Shown: one piece after another, positions 1 through 6,004 of the stretch | How positions within the stretch are numbered: position 1 is the stretch's first letter | How the letters are laid out: each line of letters begins with the position of its first letter | Origin: a virus | DNA length: 20,056 bases | IMG/VR virus record: IMGVR_UViG_3300042879_003360 | Coordinates: 1-20,056 of that record | Direction: 5' to 3' (one strand) | Position numbers and translations under genes: made by a program | Notes under the pieces: model-generated | Told to the model about the DNA's origin: nothing | The model's database searches: none | Seen by the model: the letters and a program-made list of their open reading frames with translations, nothing else

Positions 1-257
1 TCGCTGCTTTTGAACGAGGTGTTCTTCGTCTGGTTCCCGGCTGTGCTGGTCATCAAGGGCGCTTCGACGCTCTGGTCTCTTTTGCGTACAACGCAGGGCT
101 AGGGAATCTTCAACGCAGCCAGATCCGCATGAAGGCAAACCGTGATGACATCGAAGGTGCCGCAGATGCATTCATGCAATGGACGAAGGCTGGCGGCAAA
201 GAACTCCCGGGTCTTGTCAAGCGGCGCAGGGACGAGCGTGCGCTGTTTCTAAGGTAG
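1..257 (+). CDS. Phage endolysin, GH24 lysozyme family (3' part only)
   Basis: This is the last 84 codons of a muramidase-type endolysin that cleaves peptidoglycan for host lysis; the reading frame starts at base 3 and the gene begins left of the window. What is seen is the C-terminal lobe typical of RrrD/T4-type phage lysozymes: the FDALVSFAYNAG helix, the GNLQRS turn, and the W-x-KAGGK-x-LPGLVKRR-x-ERALFL ending, which is the usual C-terminus of these proteins. The N-terminal catalytic Glu and the GYGH region are outside the window, so activity cannot be judged. It is the end of a + strand lysis module. Its stop lies only about 10 bases from the stop of the convergent minus-strand operon, and no terminator hairpin separates them. 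Confidence 0.93.
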   Translation, partial: AAFERGVLRLVPGCAGHQGRFDALVSFAYNAGLGNLQRSQIRMKANRDDIEGAADAFMQWTKAGGKELPGLVKRRRDERALFLR

Positions 258-266
258 ACCACGCCG

Positions 267-452
267 CTATTTCAACACCAAGTCGGCCACCAGCACCGTA
301 ACAACGATTGCCGTCAGGGCAAGCCAGACCCAGAACGCTTCGGGGAGCGTTTCCGGGTCTTCGGCTCCAAGCTCTGTGCAGGCTTCCGCCGGGTCGAGAG
401 GCCCGTGCTCACCAGGCGCTCGTGAGTCGTGAACCGATGCAGATTCGCGCAT
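267..452 (-). CDS. Small C-terminally anchored membrane protein (61 aa), overlapping the zinc-ribbon gene
   Basis: The ATG at 452 is preceded by a near-perfect Shine-Dalgarno (ACGGAGGT, five bases before the start), the best start in this frame although the frame is open further upstream. The 61-residue product has an acidic soluble N-terminus and a single hydrophobic segment at its very end (FWVWLALTAIVVTVLVADLVLK region), so it looks like a tail-anchored inner-membrane protein. Most of it overlaps, in another frame, the zinc-ribbon gene at 314-532. It is the last gene of the long leftward early operon and is adjacent to the endolysin gene on the other strand. A holin or spanin role is not supported: it lies in the early operon, on the opposite strand. 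Function unknown. Confidence 0.6.
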   Translation of the reverse strand: MRESASVHDSRAPGEHGPLDPAEACTELGAEDPETLPEAFWVWLALTAIVVTVLVADLVLK

Positions 453-532
453 TCGTACCTCCGTCTGGTGTGTGCCATCTCTCGGTGCGTTTCCAGCACT
501 CCTGCCCACTTACCGCACAGTGGGCAGTTCAC
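314..532 (-). CDS. NrdR-like zinc-ribbon protein (72 aa)
   Basis: The N-terminus (MNCPLCGKW...RRRYECANLHRFTTHE) has the pattern of the zinc ribbon of NrdR, the bacterial repressor of ribonucleotide reductase genes: CPxCG near residues 3-7, an Arg-rich strand, then C-x3-H with RFTT at residues 28-36. Phages often carry such stand-alone ribbons, without the ATP-cone of NrdR. Cys 3, Cys 6, Cys 28 and His 32 are the candidate zinc ligands; the fourth usual Cys is replaced. Residues 45-72 are basic and low in complexity. The start is GTG at 532, with a weak GAGG upstream, 23 bases inside the end of the preceding gene, so translation is probably coupled. A DNA-binding role is inferred from the fold only. 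Confidence 0.75.
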   Translation of the reverse strand: MNCPLCGKWAGVLETHREMAHTRRRYECANLHRFTTHERLVSTGLSTRRKPAQSLEPKTRKRSPKRSGSGLP

Positions 533-725
533 GGTGCGCCTCGGTCATGCGGATAAGCCTGCGGGCATCGCTTTCCATCAGGCCCGGGATCTTGGCCTCG
601 AACCAAATGCGGCCAACCTCGTCATCCGTCAGCCGGCGGCGCAGGCGCTCGTTCTCAACGATCAACGCGCGCATCTGCTGGTGCAGGTCGGAGCAAATGC
701 GGTCGTGGGTTTCGACGGTGATCAT
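510..725 (-). CDS. Hypothetical phage protein, 71 aa, coiled-coil N-half
   Basis: The ATG at 725 overlaps the stop of the upstream gene (ATGA), and a GAGGG sequence lies about eight bases upstream. The protein is charged and mostly helical, with a likely short coiled coil (LHQQMRALIVENERLRRRL) in residues 14-32. The second half, GRIWFEAKIPGLMESDARRLIRMTEAH, is a compact amphipathic stretch. No enzymatic motif, signal peptide or membrane segment is visible. I do not recognise a named family. Its position in an unbroken chain of overlapping leftward genes makes it a real gene. Confidence 0.7.
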   Translation of the reverse strand: MITVETHDRICSDLHQQMRALIVENERLRRRLTDDEVGRIWFEAKIPGLMESDARRLIRMTEAHRELPTVR

Positions 726-1018
726 GGTGTTGCGCCCTCAATGAAGCGGGCGATGCACCCGCCGTAGTTGGTGTTCGGGTGGTCTACGTCAAACTGACGG
801 GCGATCTGGGCGCAGCGGTGACGTTCGGCCTCCACGCCCCGCCTTCGTGCCGCACACAGCGGCTTGTCGCACATTGCACTGCAGGTATGCAGCTGCTCCT
901 CTTGGCGTTTGCGATCTGCCGCCAGCAACATGTACGCAAACCGCTGGAAGTGCGCTTCGTCGCCCCAGTGCTGGCCTGCAGTTTCGTGCATCATGGTGGC
1001 GATGTCGTTGTCCTTCAT
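722..1018 (-). CDS. Hypothetical phage protein, 98 aa
   Basis: The start chosen is ATG at 1018 (MKDNDIATMMHE), because AAGGAG sits six to seven bases upstream; the frame is open further but has no better start. The protein is Cys/His/Met-rich (CSAMCDKPLC around residues 47-56). Near the end it has AERHRCAQIARQF, which resembles the EREACAKVC motif of the next two upstream genes, so the three may be diverged relatives. The Cys pairs could bind a metal, but this is inference. The stop overlaps the next start by ATGA, and the start overlaps the stop of the preceding gene by four bases. No function can be assigned. Confidence 0.75.
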   Translation of the reverse strand: MKDNDIATMMHETAGQHWGDEAHFQRFAYMLLAADRKRQEEQLHTCSAMCDKPLCAARRRGVEAERHRCAQIARQFDVDHPNTNYGGCIARFIEGATP

Positions 1019-1236
1019 GTCTTGCTCCTTGCACGGATGGCGGCGGTTGCGATTCCTGCTTGCGCCCAGCCGTGCGTGCTCCATTCTTGCTCACACACCT
1101 TCGCGCAGGCTTCGCGCTCGGCCGCCACCGCCTCTGCCACCGCTTTCTCTAGCAGGTCTTTGTAGGCCAACTCAACAGCCTTTTCAAACATGCGAGTGGT
1201 GTCTTGCACAAATTCTTTGTAGGTTACGATGGGCAT
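1015..1236 (-). CDS. Small phage protein of the EREACAxxC / AxIRARxKT type (73 aa)
   Basis: The start is ATG at 1236, with AAAGGG upstream; the longer open frame has no good start. The protein is helical, with an Ala/Glu-rich centre (EKAVAEAVAAEREACAKVC) and the ending AAIRARSKT. The EREACA..C ... AAxIRAR arrangement is very common in small phage proteins of unknown function. The gene at 1392-1655 ends almost identically (IRARNKT), so the two are paralogues. The 155 bases upstream (1237-1391) hold no gene; they are AT-richer than the surroundings and contain an imperfect hairpin (GTTGCGGAC...GTCC...GCAAC) and a weak promoter-like pair, so this gene may be partly independently expressed. Confidence 0.75.
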   Translation of the reverse strand: MPIVTYKEFVQDTTRMFEKAVELAYKDLLEKAVAEAVAAEREACAKVCEQEWSTHGWAQAGIATAAIRARSKT

Positions 1237-1391
1237 GTCTTGGCCCTTTCGACCAATATATTGCTGTGAAGTGGTTGCAAATTCGGACAAAGACCGTCCG
1301 CAACCGGCAACTTGCCATTGTTGATTTATAAGCCCATGAGTTTGATGATTGCACAGTGGCTGATAACTCAAGGCTTTGAGGATTGATTCGC

Positions 1392-1655
1392 TCACGTTTT
1401 GTTTCTCGCTCTGATCTCCGCAGCACACCGCTGCGCAATCCCTTCAATGCTTGCGTGCTGGTCGCAGATGTCGGCACACGCCTCACGCTCCATCAACAGC
1501 CCCTCCGCAATCTGCGTTCCGAGGTGGTCAAGCAGGTCTTCGACGGTATCTCCATGCCCGGTGGCGTAGCCCATGCTGCGCATCCAGTGGGCGACTTTTT
1601 CGCGTTGGGCTGCGGCGACGATGGCGGCGAAGCGTTCTAGGTCTTCTTTGGTCAT
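1392..1655 (-). CDS. Small phage protein of the EREACAxxC / AxIRARxKT type (87 aa), paralogue
   Basis: Strong translation start: AGGAGG lies six bases before ATG 1655, and the ATG overlaps the stop of the 27-codon gene just upstream. An N-terminal helical part (MTKEDLERFAAIVAAAQREK) leads to MEREACADIC at residues 55-64 and the ending CAAEIRARNKT. The second half matches the layout of the gene at 1015-1236, pointing to duplication followed by divergence. Two conserved Cys and acidic neighbours could bind metal, but no activity is known for this family. No membrane segment or signal peptide. Confidence 0.8.
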   Translation of the reverse strand: MTKEDLERFAAIVAAAQREKVAHWMRSMGYATGHGDTVEDLLDHLGTQIAEGLLMEREACADICDQHASIEGIAQRCAAEIRARNKT

Positions 1656-1735
1656 GTCTTCCTCCTAAGCCACCGCCACAGCGGCAACAGTGCTAGTCCG
1701 TTGACGAAACCGCGCAGAAAGGCGCGGAGTTTCAT
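1652..1735 (-). CDS. Arg-rich membrane-like microprotein, 27 aa
   Basis: Short frame (MKLRAFLRGFVNG, then LALLPLWRWLRRKT) with a GAGGGG Shine-Dalgarno upstream. Both ends are locked into the operon: its ATG overlaps the stop of the 1732-2193 gene (ATGA), and its TGA overlaps the next ATG. Random open frames seldom show coupling on both sides, which is the main reason to accept it. The sequence is an amphipathic or hydrophobic helix flanked by Arg/Lys, as expected of a peptide that inserts in or lies on the inner membrane. Function unknown. Confidence 0.6.
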   Translation of the reverse strand: MKLRAFLRGFVNGLALLPLWRWLRRKT

Positions 1736-2193
1736 GCTTGCCCCTCTGCTTTGGCGATGGCTGCGCGAACGCATTCCGACAACTGTTGTTGTGACATCTG
1801 CACCGACAGGGGGTTGACGATGCTTTGCCGTATCAACTTCAGCGCCTTCAGCAGTTCCGGCTCGCGGCGGGGTGGGTTGCTCTTGATCTTTTGCAGCAGG
1901 GCCACCCGCTCCATGTCCCAGCCCTTCTGTTTCTCAGCCATCGTGCGGTTTGCAATGCCGTCGCACTGCGCGGCGTGATGCAGTTGGACTTCAATCATCC
2001 CGTCGATTAGTTGAAGCTCTCGATCTGTCCACGCCACCGGCTCCTGCTCCTGCTCCTGCTGCGCCAGCGCGGCGCGGAGGGCGGTGATGGCAACCTCAAA
2101 CTGGGCGTACAGCGTGTCGCTATGCGTCGTGTCTCTCAATTTTTCCAACGCCTCCAGCGCCTTCTGCATTACGGCTCGTTCCTGGTCATTCAT
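1732..2193 (-). CDS. Phage protein with ALRAALAQQEQEQEPVAW segment (153 aa)
   Basis: The start at ATG 2193 has GGAGAA eight bases upstream and overlaps the stop of the preceding gene. Three parts are visible: an N-terminal helical segment (MNDQERAVMQKALEALEKL) ending in ITALRAALAQQEQEQEPVAW near residues 35-56; a middle helical part with HHAAQCDGIAN; and a Gln/Ala-rich C-terminal helix (MSQQQLSECVRAAIAKAEGQA). The first part is shared with the neighbouring gene at 2190-2546, including a 63-base identical DNA block. The 'ALREALAQ...EPVAW' element recurs in many phage proteins of unknown role; here it looks like a mobile or duplicated N-terminal module fused to different tails. Confidence 0.78.
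   Translation of the reverse strand: MNDQERAVMQKALEALEKLRDTTHSDTLYAQFEVAITALRAALAQQEQEQEPVAWTDRELQLIDGMIEVQLHHAAQCDGIANRTMAEKQKGWDMERVALLQKIKSNPPRREPELLKALKLIRQSIVNPLSVQMSQQQLSECVRAAIAKAEGQA
2029..2091. repeat. 63-bp perfect direct repeat, copy 1
   Basis: Identical to 2391-2453, base for base, by direct comparison. It encodes the AITALRAALAQQEQEQEPVAW part of the 1732-2193 gene and includes a CTCCTG trinucleotide-like run. Identity at DNA level, not only in protein, indicates recent duplication or ongoing gene conversion. Confidence 0.95.
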
Positions 2194-2546
2194 GAGTTCT
2201 TCTCCTTCAGCTTGGCCTGGACGGCGCGGGCAACGGCACGTCCGAAGTGCATTTTTTCTTGATCTACCGCCCACCGTATGGCAGCGTCGCGCTCCTCCTC
2301 GCTCAACGACTGCCACTCGCGGCGCGATCGCACTTTTCTGCGCTGTAGGCTTCGTTGCTCGCCCAGCCATGCAATCGACCCCTTGTCTACCCACGCCACC
2401 GGCTCCTGCTCCTGCTCCTGCTGCGCCAGCGCGGCGCGGAGGGCGGTGATGGCCTTATTGCCTGCTTTTGGCAAACTTATGTAGTGGTGCTCAATGTGCT
2501 CCAACGCCTCCAACGCCTGCTGGGCGGCTTCGCGCAGGGCACTCAT
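2190..2546 (-). CDS. Phage protein with ALRAALAQQEQEQEPVAW segment (118 aa), paralogue
   Basis: The start at ATG 2546 follows GGGGGGATGAA; the preceding gene ends four bases inside. The N-terminal helical module (MSALREAAQQALEALEHIEHHY) leads through ITALRAALAQQEQEQEPVAW into a different C-terminal part with SRREWQSLSEEERDAAIRWAVDQEK and a basic end. The N-terminal module is shared with the 1732-2193 product; the tails are unrelated. The tail resembles no family I can name. No catalytic motif or membrane segment. Confidence 0.78.
   Translation of the reverse strand: MSALREAAQQALEALEHIEHHYISLPKAGNKAITALRAALAQQEQEQEPVAWVDKGSIAWLGEQRSLQRRKVRSRREWQSLSEEERDAAIRWAVDQEKMHFGRAVARAVQAKLKEKNS
2391..2453. 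repeat. 63-bp perfect direct repeat, copy 2
   Basis: Same sequence and orientation as 2029-2091, lying 362 bases further along, inside the 2190-2546 gene. Recombination between the copies would fuse the two genes in frame, deleting one hybrid's worth of sequence. Confidence 0.95.
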
Positions 2547-2764
2547 TTCATCCCCCCCGCCATAGCCAGAATCACAGCGACCGCGCACGCCACCGCAGCC
2601 ACTGCCGGCAGCCACGTATCCAGCGCCGACTCCTCGGTATGCGGCGGCTCCCAGTACGCCCGCGCGGGGCAGACTCGGCCCTGTTCGCACCCGCCGTGGC
2701 AGCAGCGCTGCATCGGCTCGACGTCGGGGTCAAGCGCCTGGCGAATTTCCGTCTCGGTGTTCAT
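2543..2764 (-). CDS. Small Cys-containing, C-terminally membrane-anchored protein (73 aa)
   Basis: The start is ATG 2764 with GAGGAAA upstream, overlapping the HTH gene's stop (ATGA). Residues 20-33 hold a Cys-rich patch (MQRCCHGGCEQGRVC) that could bind a metal. The last 20 or so residues (LPAVAAVACAVAVILAMAGGMK region) form one hydrophobic segment, suggesting a tail-anchored membrane protein with a small cytoplasmic head. Family not recognised. It sits between the HTH regulator and the paralogous ALRAALAQ proteins of the early operon. Confidence 0.7.
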   Translation of the reverse strand: MNTETEIRQALDPDVEPMQRCCHGGCEQGRVCPARAYWEPPHTEESALDTWLPAVAAVACAVAVILAMAGGMK

Positions 2765-2946
2765 ACGCGTTTCCTCATCTCGTACTCGACAACGTCTTCC
2801 AGTCGGTACACGATCCGCGCCCGGGTTCCTTCCCCGAGGCGAACGTGTGCCGGCCCCTTGCGCAAACGCCGCCACTCGGCCAGCGTGCGGGCAGTGATCC
2901 CCCACCGCTTGGCCAGTTCAACAGGCGTCAGAGGCGCCGAGTTCAT
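2761..2946 (-). CDS. AlpA/MerR-type helix-turn-helix DNA-binding protein (61 aa)
   Basis: A single small winged-helix domain: TPVELAKRWGITARTLAEWRRLRKGP is the helix-turn-helix, followed by RIVYRLEDVVEYEMRKR, the wing and last helix typical of excisionase/AlpA-type proteins ('HTH_17'). The protein consists of little else, as is usual for Xis-like architectural or regulatory proteins. Overlaps of four bases at both ends tie it to RecT upstream and the membrane protein downstream. With no integrase in view, a regulatory role is as likely as a directionality factor. Confidence 0.85.
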   Translation of the reverse strand: MNSAPLTPVELAKRWGITARTLAEWRRLRKGPAHVRLGEGTRARIVYRLEDVVEYEMRKRV

Positions 2947-3701
2947 AGCGCACCATCCCCGGCTTCTGCGGCGGCAGGTGCCGGCACTGGCGCCGGCTCC
3001 GACTCGGCGCGGATCTGATTGGCGCGAGCTTGGGCCGCGGCGATGGCCTCCTTGCGGTCATCTGCCGGCAGGCTGCGCATCATCGGCCGCACCAGTTCCA
3101 AGCCTTCCAGCGTGGCCGTCATGGCGATCTGCTCCAGCACAGCATCCAACGTAACGGCGGGGGCGGGCGGTGCGGGCGGTGCGATCTCGTCCACGGGGCC
3201 CATGTCGCGCATGCGGACGGGTTCGCGGGGCTCCATGTCGCTGACTTCCTCGGGTGTGTAGGTGCCGACAGTCACGCCAGGGTAGACCGTTCGGATGCCT
3301 TCACTGATACACCTGGCGCGCAGCATGGCGCGTGGATATTGATTCCATGTCGGGTTTTTAGTCAACCCTGCGCGCTTGGCCATCTCAATCGTCCAGTCAA
3401 TCTCAACACTGCCGCCTTGGGCATGCGAGAACTCGCCGGCCACGCGCTGGTCAGTCATTGACGTCCACTTGACCTTGCCACCAGCAGCTTGGAACCTAGC
3501 CAGCATGGCGTCGGCCTTGAGCGCAGGTCGGCCTTGAATGATGTGGTACTCCTGCACGGCCTTGGCGGGATGCAGTCCCTCGGCCTCGCAGATTGCCATC
3601 AGCGCGATGGCCTGATCTCTGGTGCGAACACCAAAAAGGCCAGACTTGCAGAAAGCGTCTGCAAGATGAAGTTGCTGTTCAAATGGAACGATGTTGCTCA
3701 T
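2943..3701 (-). CDS. recT: RecT-family single-strand annealing protein (252 aa)
   Basis: The start is ATG 3701 with AGGAAA seven bases upstream, overlapping the HNH gene's stop. The core (residues about 35-165) reads ALMAICEAEGLHPAKAVQEY...GRPALKADAMLARFQAAGG...AKRAGLTKNPTWNQYPRAMLRARCISEGIR...PGV, the pattern of RecT-family proteins that coat 3' single strands and anneal them to complementary DNA. The C-terminal 80 residues are Pro/Ala-rich and probably disordered. With the YqaJ-type exonuclease 0.7 kb upstream in the same operon it forms a two-component recombination system of the RecE/RecT type: the nuclease makes single strands and this protein pairs them. An HNH gene now separates the partners. 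Confidence 0.88.
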   Translation of the reverse strand: MSNIVPFEQQLHLADAFCKSGLFGVRTRDQAIALMAICEAEGLHPAKAVQEYHIIQGRPALKADAMLARFQAAGGKVKWTSMTDQRVAGEFSHAQGGSVEIDWTIEMAKRAGLTKNPTWNQYPRAMLRARCISEGIRTVYPGVTVGTYTPEEVSDMEPREPVRMRDMGPVDEIAPPAPPAPAVTLDAVLEQIAMTATLEGLELVRPMMRSLPADDRKEAIAAAQARANQIRAESEPAPVPAPAAAEAGDGAL

Positions 3702-4150
3702 GATGATTTCCTGTTTTTGAGGTTCCAGCGTTTGGATGCTTCGTTGGCGCAACTATGGCAAATGCGGCGGCCAAATAAATTGAGTCCAGAATACAAATGC
3801 CCACGCGGGCAAAATGCTCTGATTCTTGCCGGGCATTTGTGTCTTCCCTTCTTCACCATGTCCTTGGAGTTATCGGAATGACTCCCGACAAAAAGATGCG
3901 CAGGGTTGACACACAATCTCACGTCACATGAATGCAAGACACACATGCCCTCGCCTATCTGGCCGCGAAATGCCAAAAAAGACGCCCTATGGGCTGATAT
4001 GTCTTTGTTGCCAACGCGAAGTTTTCCATATCCAGAACTCCCGCAGCTTTTGGCCCAGAGCCAGCATCCAGTCATTGGTTCTGGGGAAATTCCGTCTGCA
4101 AGACGGCGCCGCAGACTTTCCAGTTGATCAGCAGAAAATTGTTGCGCCAT
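3698..4150 (-). CDS. Free-standing HNH endonuclease with C-terminal zinc ribbon (150 aa)
   Basis: Two modules are visible. Residues about 28-90 are an HNH_3-type fold: CWLWAKSCGSSGYGKLRV, then AHRASFLAFRG with His 54, VLHSCDVRLCVNPAHLFVGS with His 73, Asn 82 and His 85. Residues about 106-142 are a short ribbon (CPRGHLYSG...CHSCANEASKRW) common in homing-type HNH enzymes of phages. All expected catalytic residues are present. The gene is clearly less GC-rich than its neighbours and lies between the exonuclease-side genes and recT, so it was probably acquired later; yet it starts with a strong GGAGGA site and its stop overlaps the recT ATG, so it is fully fitted into the operon. It probably nicks or cuts related phage DNA lacking it. 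Confidence 0.9.
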   Translation of the reverse strand: MAQQFSADQLESLRRRLADGISPEPMTGCWLWAKSCGSSGYGKLRVGNKDISAHRASFLAFRGQIGEGMCVLHSCDVRLCVNPAHLFVGSHSDNSKDMVKKGRHKCPARIRAFCPRGHLYSGLNLFGRRICHSCANEASKRWNLKNRKSS

Positions 4151-4163
4151 CTTTTCCTCCAGA

Positions 4164-4427
4164 TCAGATTGCTCCCGCCCCCGCCTTCTGCGGCTGCGGG
4201 CGCGGCGGCATCGCCTTCACGTCCTCGATCGCGATGCCCTCGATACCGCACTGCATGAGCTCCTCCGGCGTCGGAATCCGGGCCTCAACCGTCTCTGGGC
4301 GGATGTGCCTGATGGCGGTGTTCTTGTGCGGCGCGCGGATCAGGCGCTTCTGGTTGCCCACGGTCACCAGGAAAACGTGGGACTTGCTCTCCCGCTTCTT
4401 GCGGGGCTTCTTCTCGACTTCGCTCAC
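4164..4427 (-). CDS. Small basic phage protein (87 aa) next to the exonuclease
   Basis: The ATG at 4427 overlaps the exonuclease stop by four bases. A Lys/Arg-rich N-terminus (EKKPRKKRESK) precedes a compact segment FLVTVGNQKRLIRAPHKNTAIRHI that looks like a beta-hairpin plus helix, then acidic and Pro-rich stretches. Similar small proteins occur in phage recombination operons, but I know of no assigned function. The basic start and its place beside exonuclease and RecT make nucleic-acid contact possible; that is inference. Confidence 0.75.
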   Translation of the reverse strand: MSEVEKKPRKKRESKSHVFLVTVGNQKRLIRAPHKNTAIRHIRPETVEARIPTPEELMQCGIEGIAIEDVKAMPPRPQPQKAGAGAI

Positions 4428-5065
4428 TTTGCAATCCTCTCAGACGCGAGACGCTTCAGCGCCTCGACTTGGTTGCCGACCTGCTCCAGAAAAGAAGTGA
4501 CCTCGGCCTGCAGGTCGGCGATGAAGCCGGGGTCACGGTTGATGCGCTGCACATAGAGCTGAAGCTCTGGCGGCATGCGCGGGTCGAACGAGATGAAATC
4601 GCACCAGTCGCGGCCGGTGATCCACAGCTGGCCCTGTACCTGCGCCATGTGTTCTGCCGGCATGCCGCTGGTCAGCGTTTCAATGTGGTTGCGGGAATTG
4701 AACGGGCACTTAATCTCAATCAGCCCGTCCCAGTCCACCAGGCCGTCAGGGCTGCAGCCCGCCTGCAGCGTATCGTGCTGGACAAACCCGACGTCCTCCA
4801 CGATCACGCCACGCAGGGACTGGTACGCGCGGCGGGCTTCGTCTTCCTGCTCGCGGCCCCACGACATGGCGGCCGTGTCCAGCCGCTGTGCCGGCTCGCC
4901 GGTCAGGCGCTCGACTACCAAGTCCGCGGCGTAGTCGTCCCGGACCGAGAGGTAGCCCTTGCCGTCTTTTCGCTTGGCGATGACGTCTTTGAACCTGCTG
5001 GCCGTTGCCTTTCCGGCCCGGGCGCGGAACCAGTCGGCGGTGCGTTGTTCGAGGTCGGCGGTCAT
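4424..5065 (-). CDS. YqaJ/lambda-exonuclease-family recombination nuclease (213 aa)
   Basis: A PD-(D/E)XK nuclease of the viral recombinase type. QRTADWFRARAGKATASRF near the start is the family's N-terminal signature; GCSPDGLVDWDGLIEIKCP gives the active site with Asp 107, Glu 117 and Lys 119; QVQGQLW around residues 142-148 is the conserved Gln-containing helix. The usual length is about 200-230 residues, so it appears complete. It should degrade the 5' strand of duplex ends, leaving 3' tails for the RecT protein encoded downstream. The start ATG 5065 overlaps the stop of the upstream gene. The C-terminal 30 residues form a likely helix (LEQVGNQVEALKRLASERI). Confidence 0.92.
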   Translation of the reverse strand: MTADLEQRTADWFRARAGKATASRFKDVIAKRKDGKGYLSVRDDYAADLVVERLTGEPAQRLDTAAMSWGREQEDEARRAYQSLRGVIVEDVGFVQHDTLQAGCSPDGLVDWDGLIEIKCPFNSRNHIETLTSGMPAEHMAQVQGQLWITGRDWCDFISFDPRMPPELQLYVQRINRDPGFIADLQAEVTSFLEQVGNQVEALKRLASERIAK

Positions 5066-5385
5066 GCCTTCACCCCATACGCCCGAAACGGCAGGTCAAC
5101 GTACTCGCCGCAGATGTCCATGGCCACAACCAAGCGGATCGCCTGCAGCGCGGTGGGGGCAACGGCCTCAATCCACGGCCAATCGGGCGACGCCTCGTCG
5201 CTCAGGATGCGGGCTACCCAGTGGGCAGCCTCGTCCTCTAGCTCAGCGTAGTGCTCGACCGCGATCTTGTGCGTGTCCATCATCGGCCCGACCACGGCCC
5301 ACGAGCCGTAGTCTTTCGGGCCGATCAGGGCCGTCAGGATGACCCACACTTCTCCGTCGGAAAGGTCTGCGGTGGGCTTACGCAT
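5062..5385 (-). CDS. Hypothetical phage protein, 107 aa
   Basis: The start ATG 5385 is chosen because GAGGAG lies about eight bases upstream and it overlaps the preceding stop by a few bases; the longer open frame is out-of-gene sequence. The protein is acidic and Trp-containing: DLSDGEVWVILTALIG, DEAAHWVARILSDE, and a closing ALQAIRLVVAMDICGEYVDLP stretch. The closing part is faintly like the end of NinX/DUF2591 phage proteins, but this is too weak for a call. No catalytic motif, signal or membrane segment is seen. Confidence 0.72.
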   Translation of the reverse strand: MRKPTADLSDGEVWVILTALIGPKDYGSWAVVGPMMDTHKIAVEHYAELEDEAAHWVARILSDEASPDWPWIEAVAPTALQAIRLVVAMDICGEYVDLPFRAYGVKA

Positions 5386-5575
5386 GGGGGCGCTCCTCGT
5401 CAATGATGCTGATCTGTTCGGGCTTGCTGTCGTCGGCCGGGAACAGCGCGATCTTCGTCTCTCGGCCGTCAGCGTCGGTGACGACGATGTTTCTCCAGGT
5501 GCACCTGTCAATGCTGTAGTGCTTTTCGGCGCGCACGCTGACGATCTGATGCATGTGAATTGTGGTCGTGGCCAT
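5378..5575 (-). CDS. Hypothetical phage protein, 65 aa
   Basis: The ATG at 5575 has GGGAGA upstream and lies two bases after the stop of the first operon gene. The sequence looks like a small beta-rich domain (IVSVRAEKHYSI, WRNIVVTDADGRETKIALFPAD) with an acidic end. It resembles no family I can name. Accepted because of a good ribosome site and tight spacing on both sides. Confidence 0.7.
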   Translation of the reverse strand: MATTTIHMHQIVSVRAEKHYSIDRCTWRNIVVTDADGRETKIALFPADDSKPEQISIIDEERPHA

Positions 5576-5577
5576 GT

Positions 5578-5973
5578 TCAGATCTCCCAGTCATACGGAT
5601 CAGAATCGGGCTCGCTAGACGCAAACATCGCGTCCGCGATCTGCTGAACGCGGTGCTCGTTGTGCGCCAAGAAGCGCGACTGCAGCTCGAACCGAGCCGC
5701 GTCGGCCTGCGCGCGGGTGCCGGCAAACAGGCATGCCAGCAGGACGTCGGCGTGAGCCGAAGCCATGTCCTCCTCGCGGACGTTCACGACATCGAACGCC
5801 GCACCCTCGCGGGCAGTCGAGACAATTGAGAACCACAGTTGCCAGTCCGCAGGGCAGGCCAGCAGGTGGTCGCGGGCTTCCGTTTCGTGCGGGTGGTCGT
5901 TGTAGTATGGCGACCCCGGCGCGTTCACGGCCGCGCCCCAGGTCTGTACGTCACCGAATCCGGGAAAGTCCAT
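5578..5973 (-). CDS. Hypothetical phage protein, first gene of the left early operon (131 aa)
   Basis: The start ATG 5973 has a strong AAGGAG seven bases upstream and lies about 25 bases after the predicted transcription start of the leftward promoter at 6005-6033. The protein is acidic and helical: MDFPGFGDVQTWGAAVNAPG, a middle part LLACPADWQLWFSIV, and a C-terminal helix pair ARFELQSRFLAHNEHRVQQIADAMF. First genes of early operons often encode host-takeover proteins; here that is only a positional inference. No motif recognised. Confidence 0.75.
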   Translation of the reverse strand: MDFPGFGDVQTWGAAVNAPGSPYYNDHPHETEARDHLLACPADWQLWFSIVSTAREGAAFDVVNVREEDMASAHADVLLACLFAGTRAQADAARFELQSRFLAHNEHRVQQIADAMFASSEPDSDPYDWEI

Positions 5974-6004
5974 CGCGTCACTCCTTTTTGTTGATGGTGT
6001 TGCC

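Noticed and set aside
258-266. Possible terminator between endolysin and the convergent operon
   Set aside because: Only nine bases separate the stops and no hairpin is visible there.
2041-2060. CTCCTG repeats as a microsatellite or CRISPR-like array
   Set aside because: They are the in-frame coding of Gln-Glu repeats within a duplicated gene module; there are no spacers.
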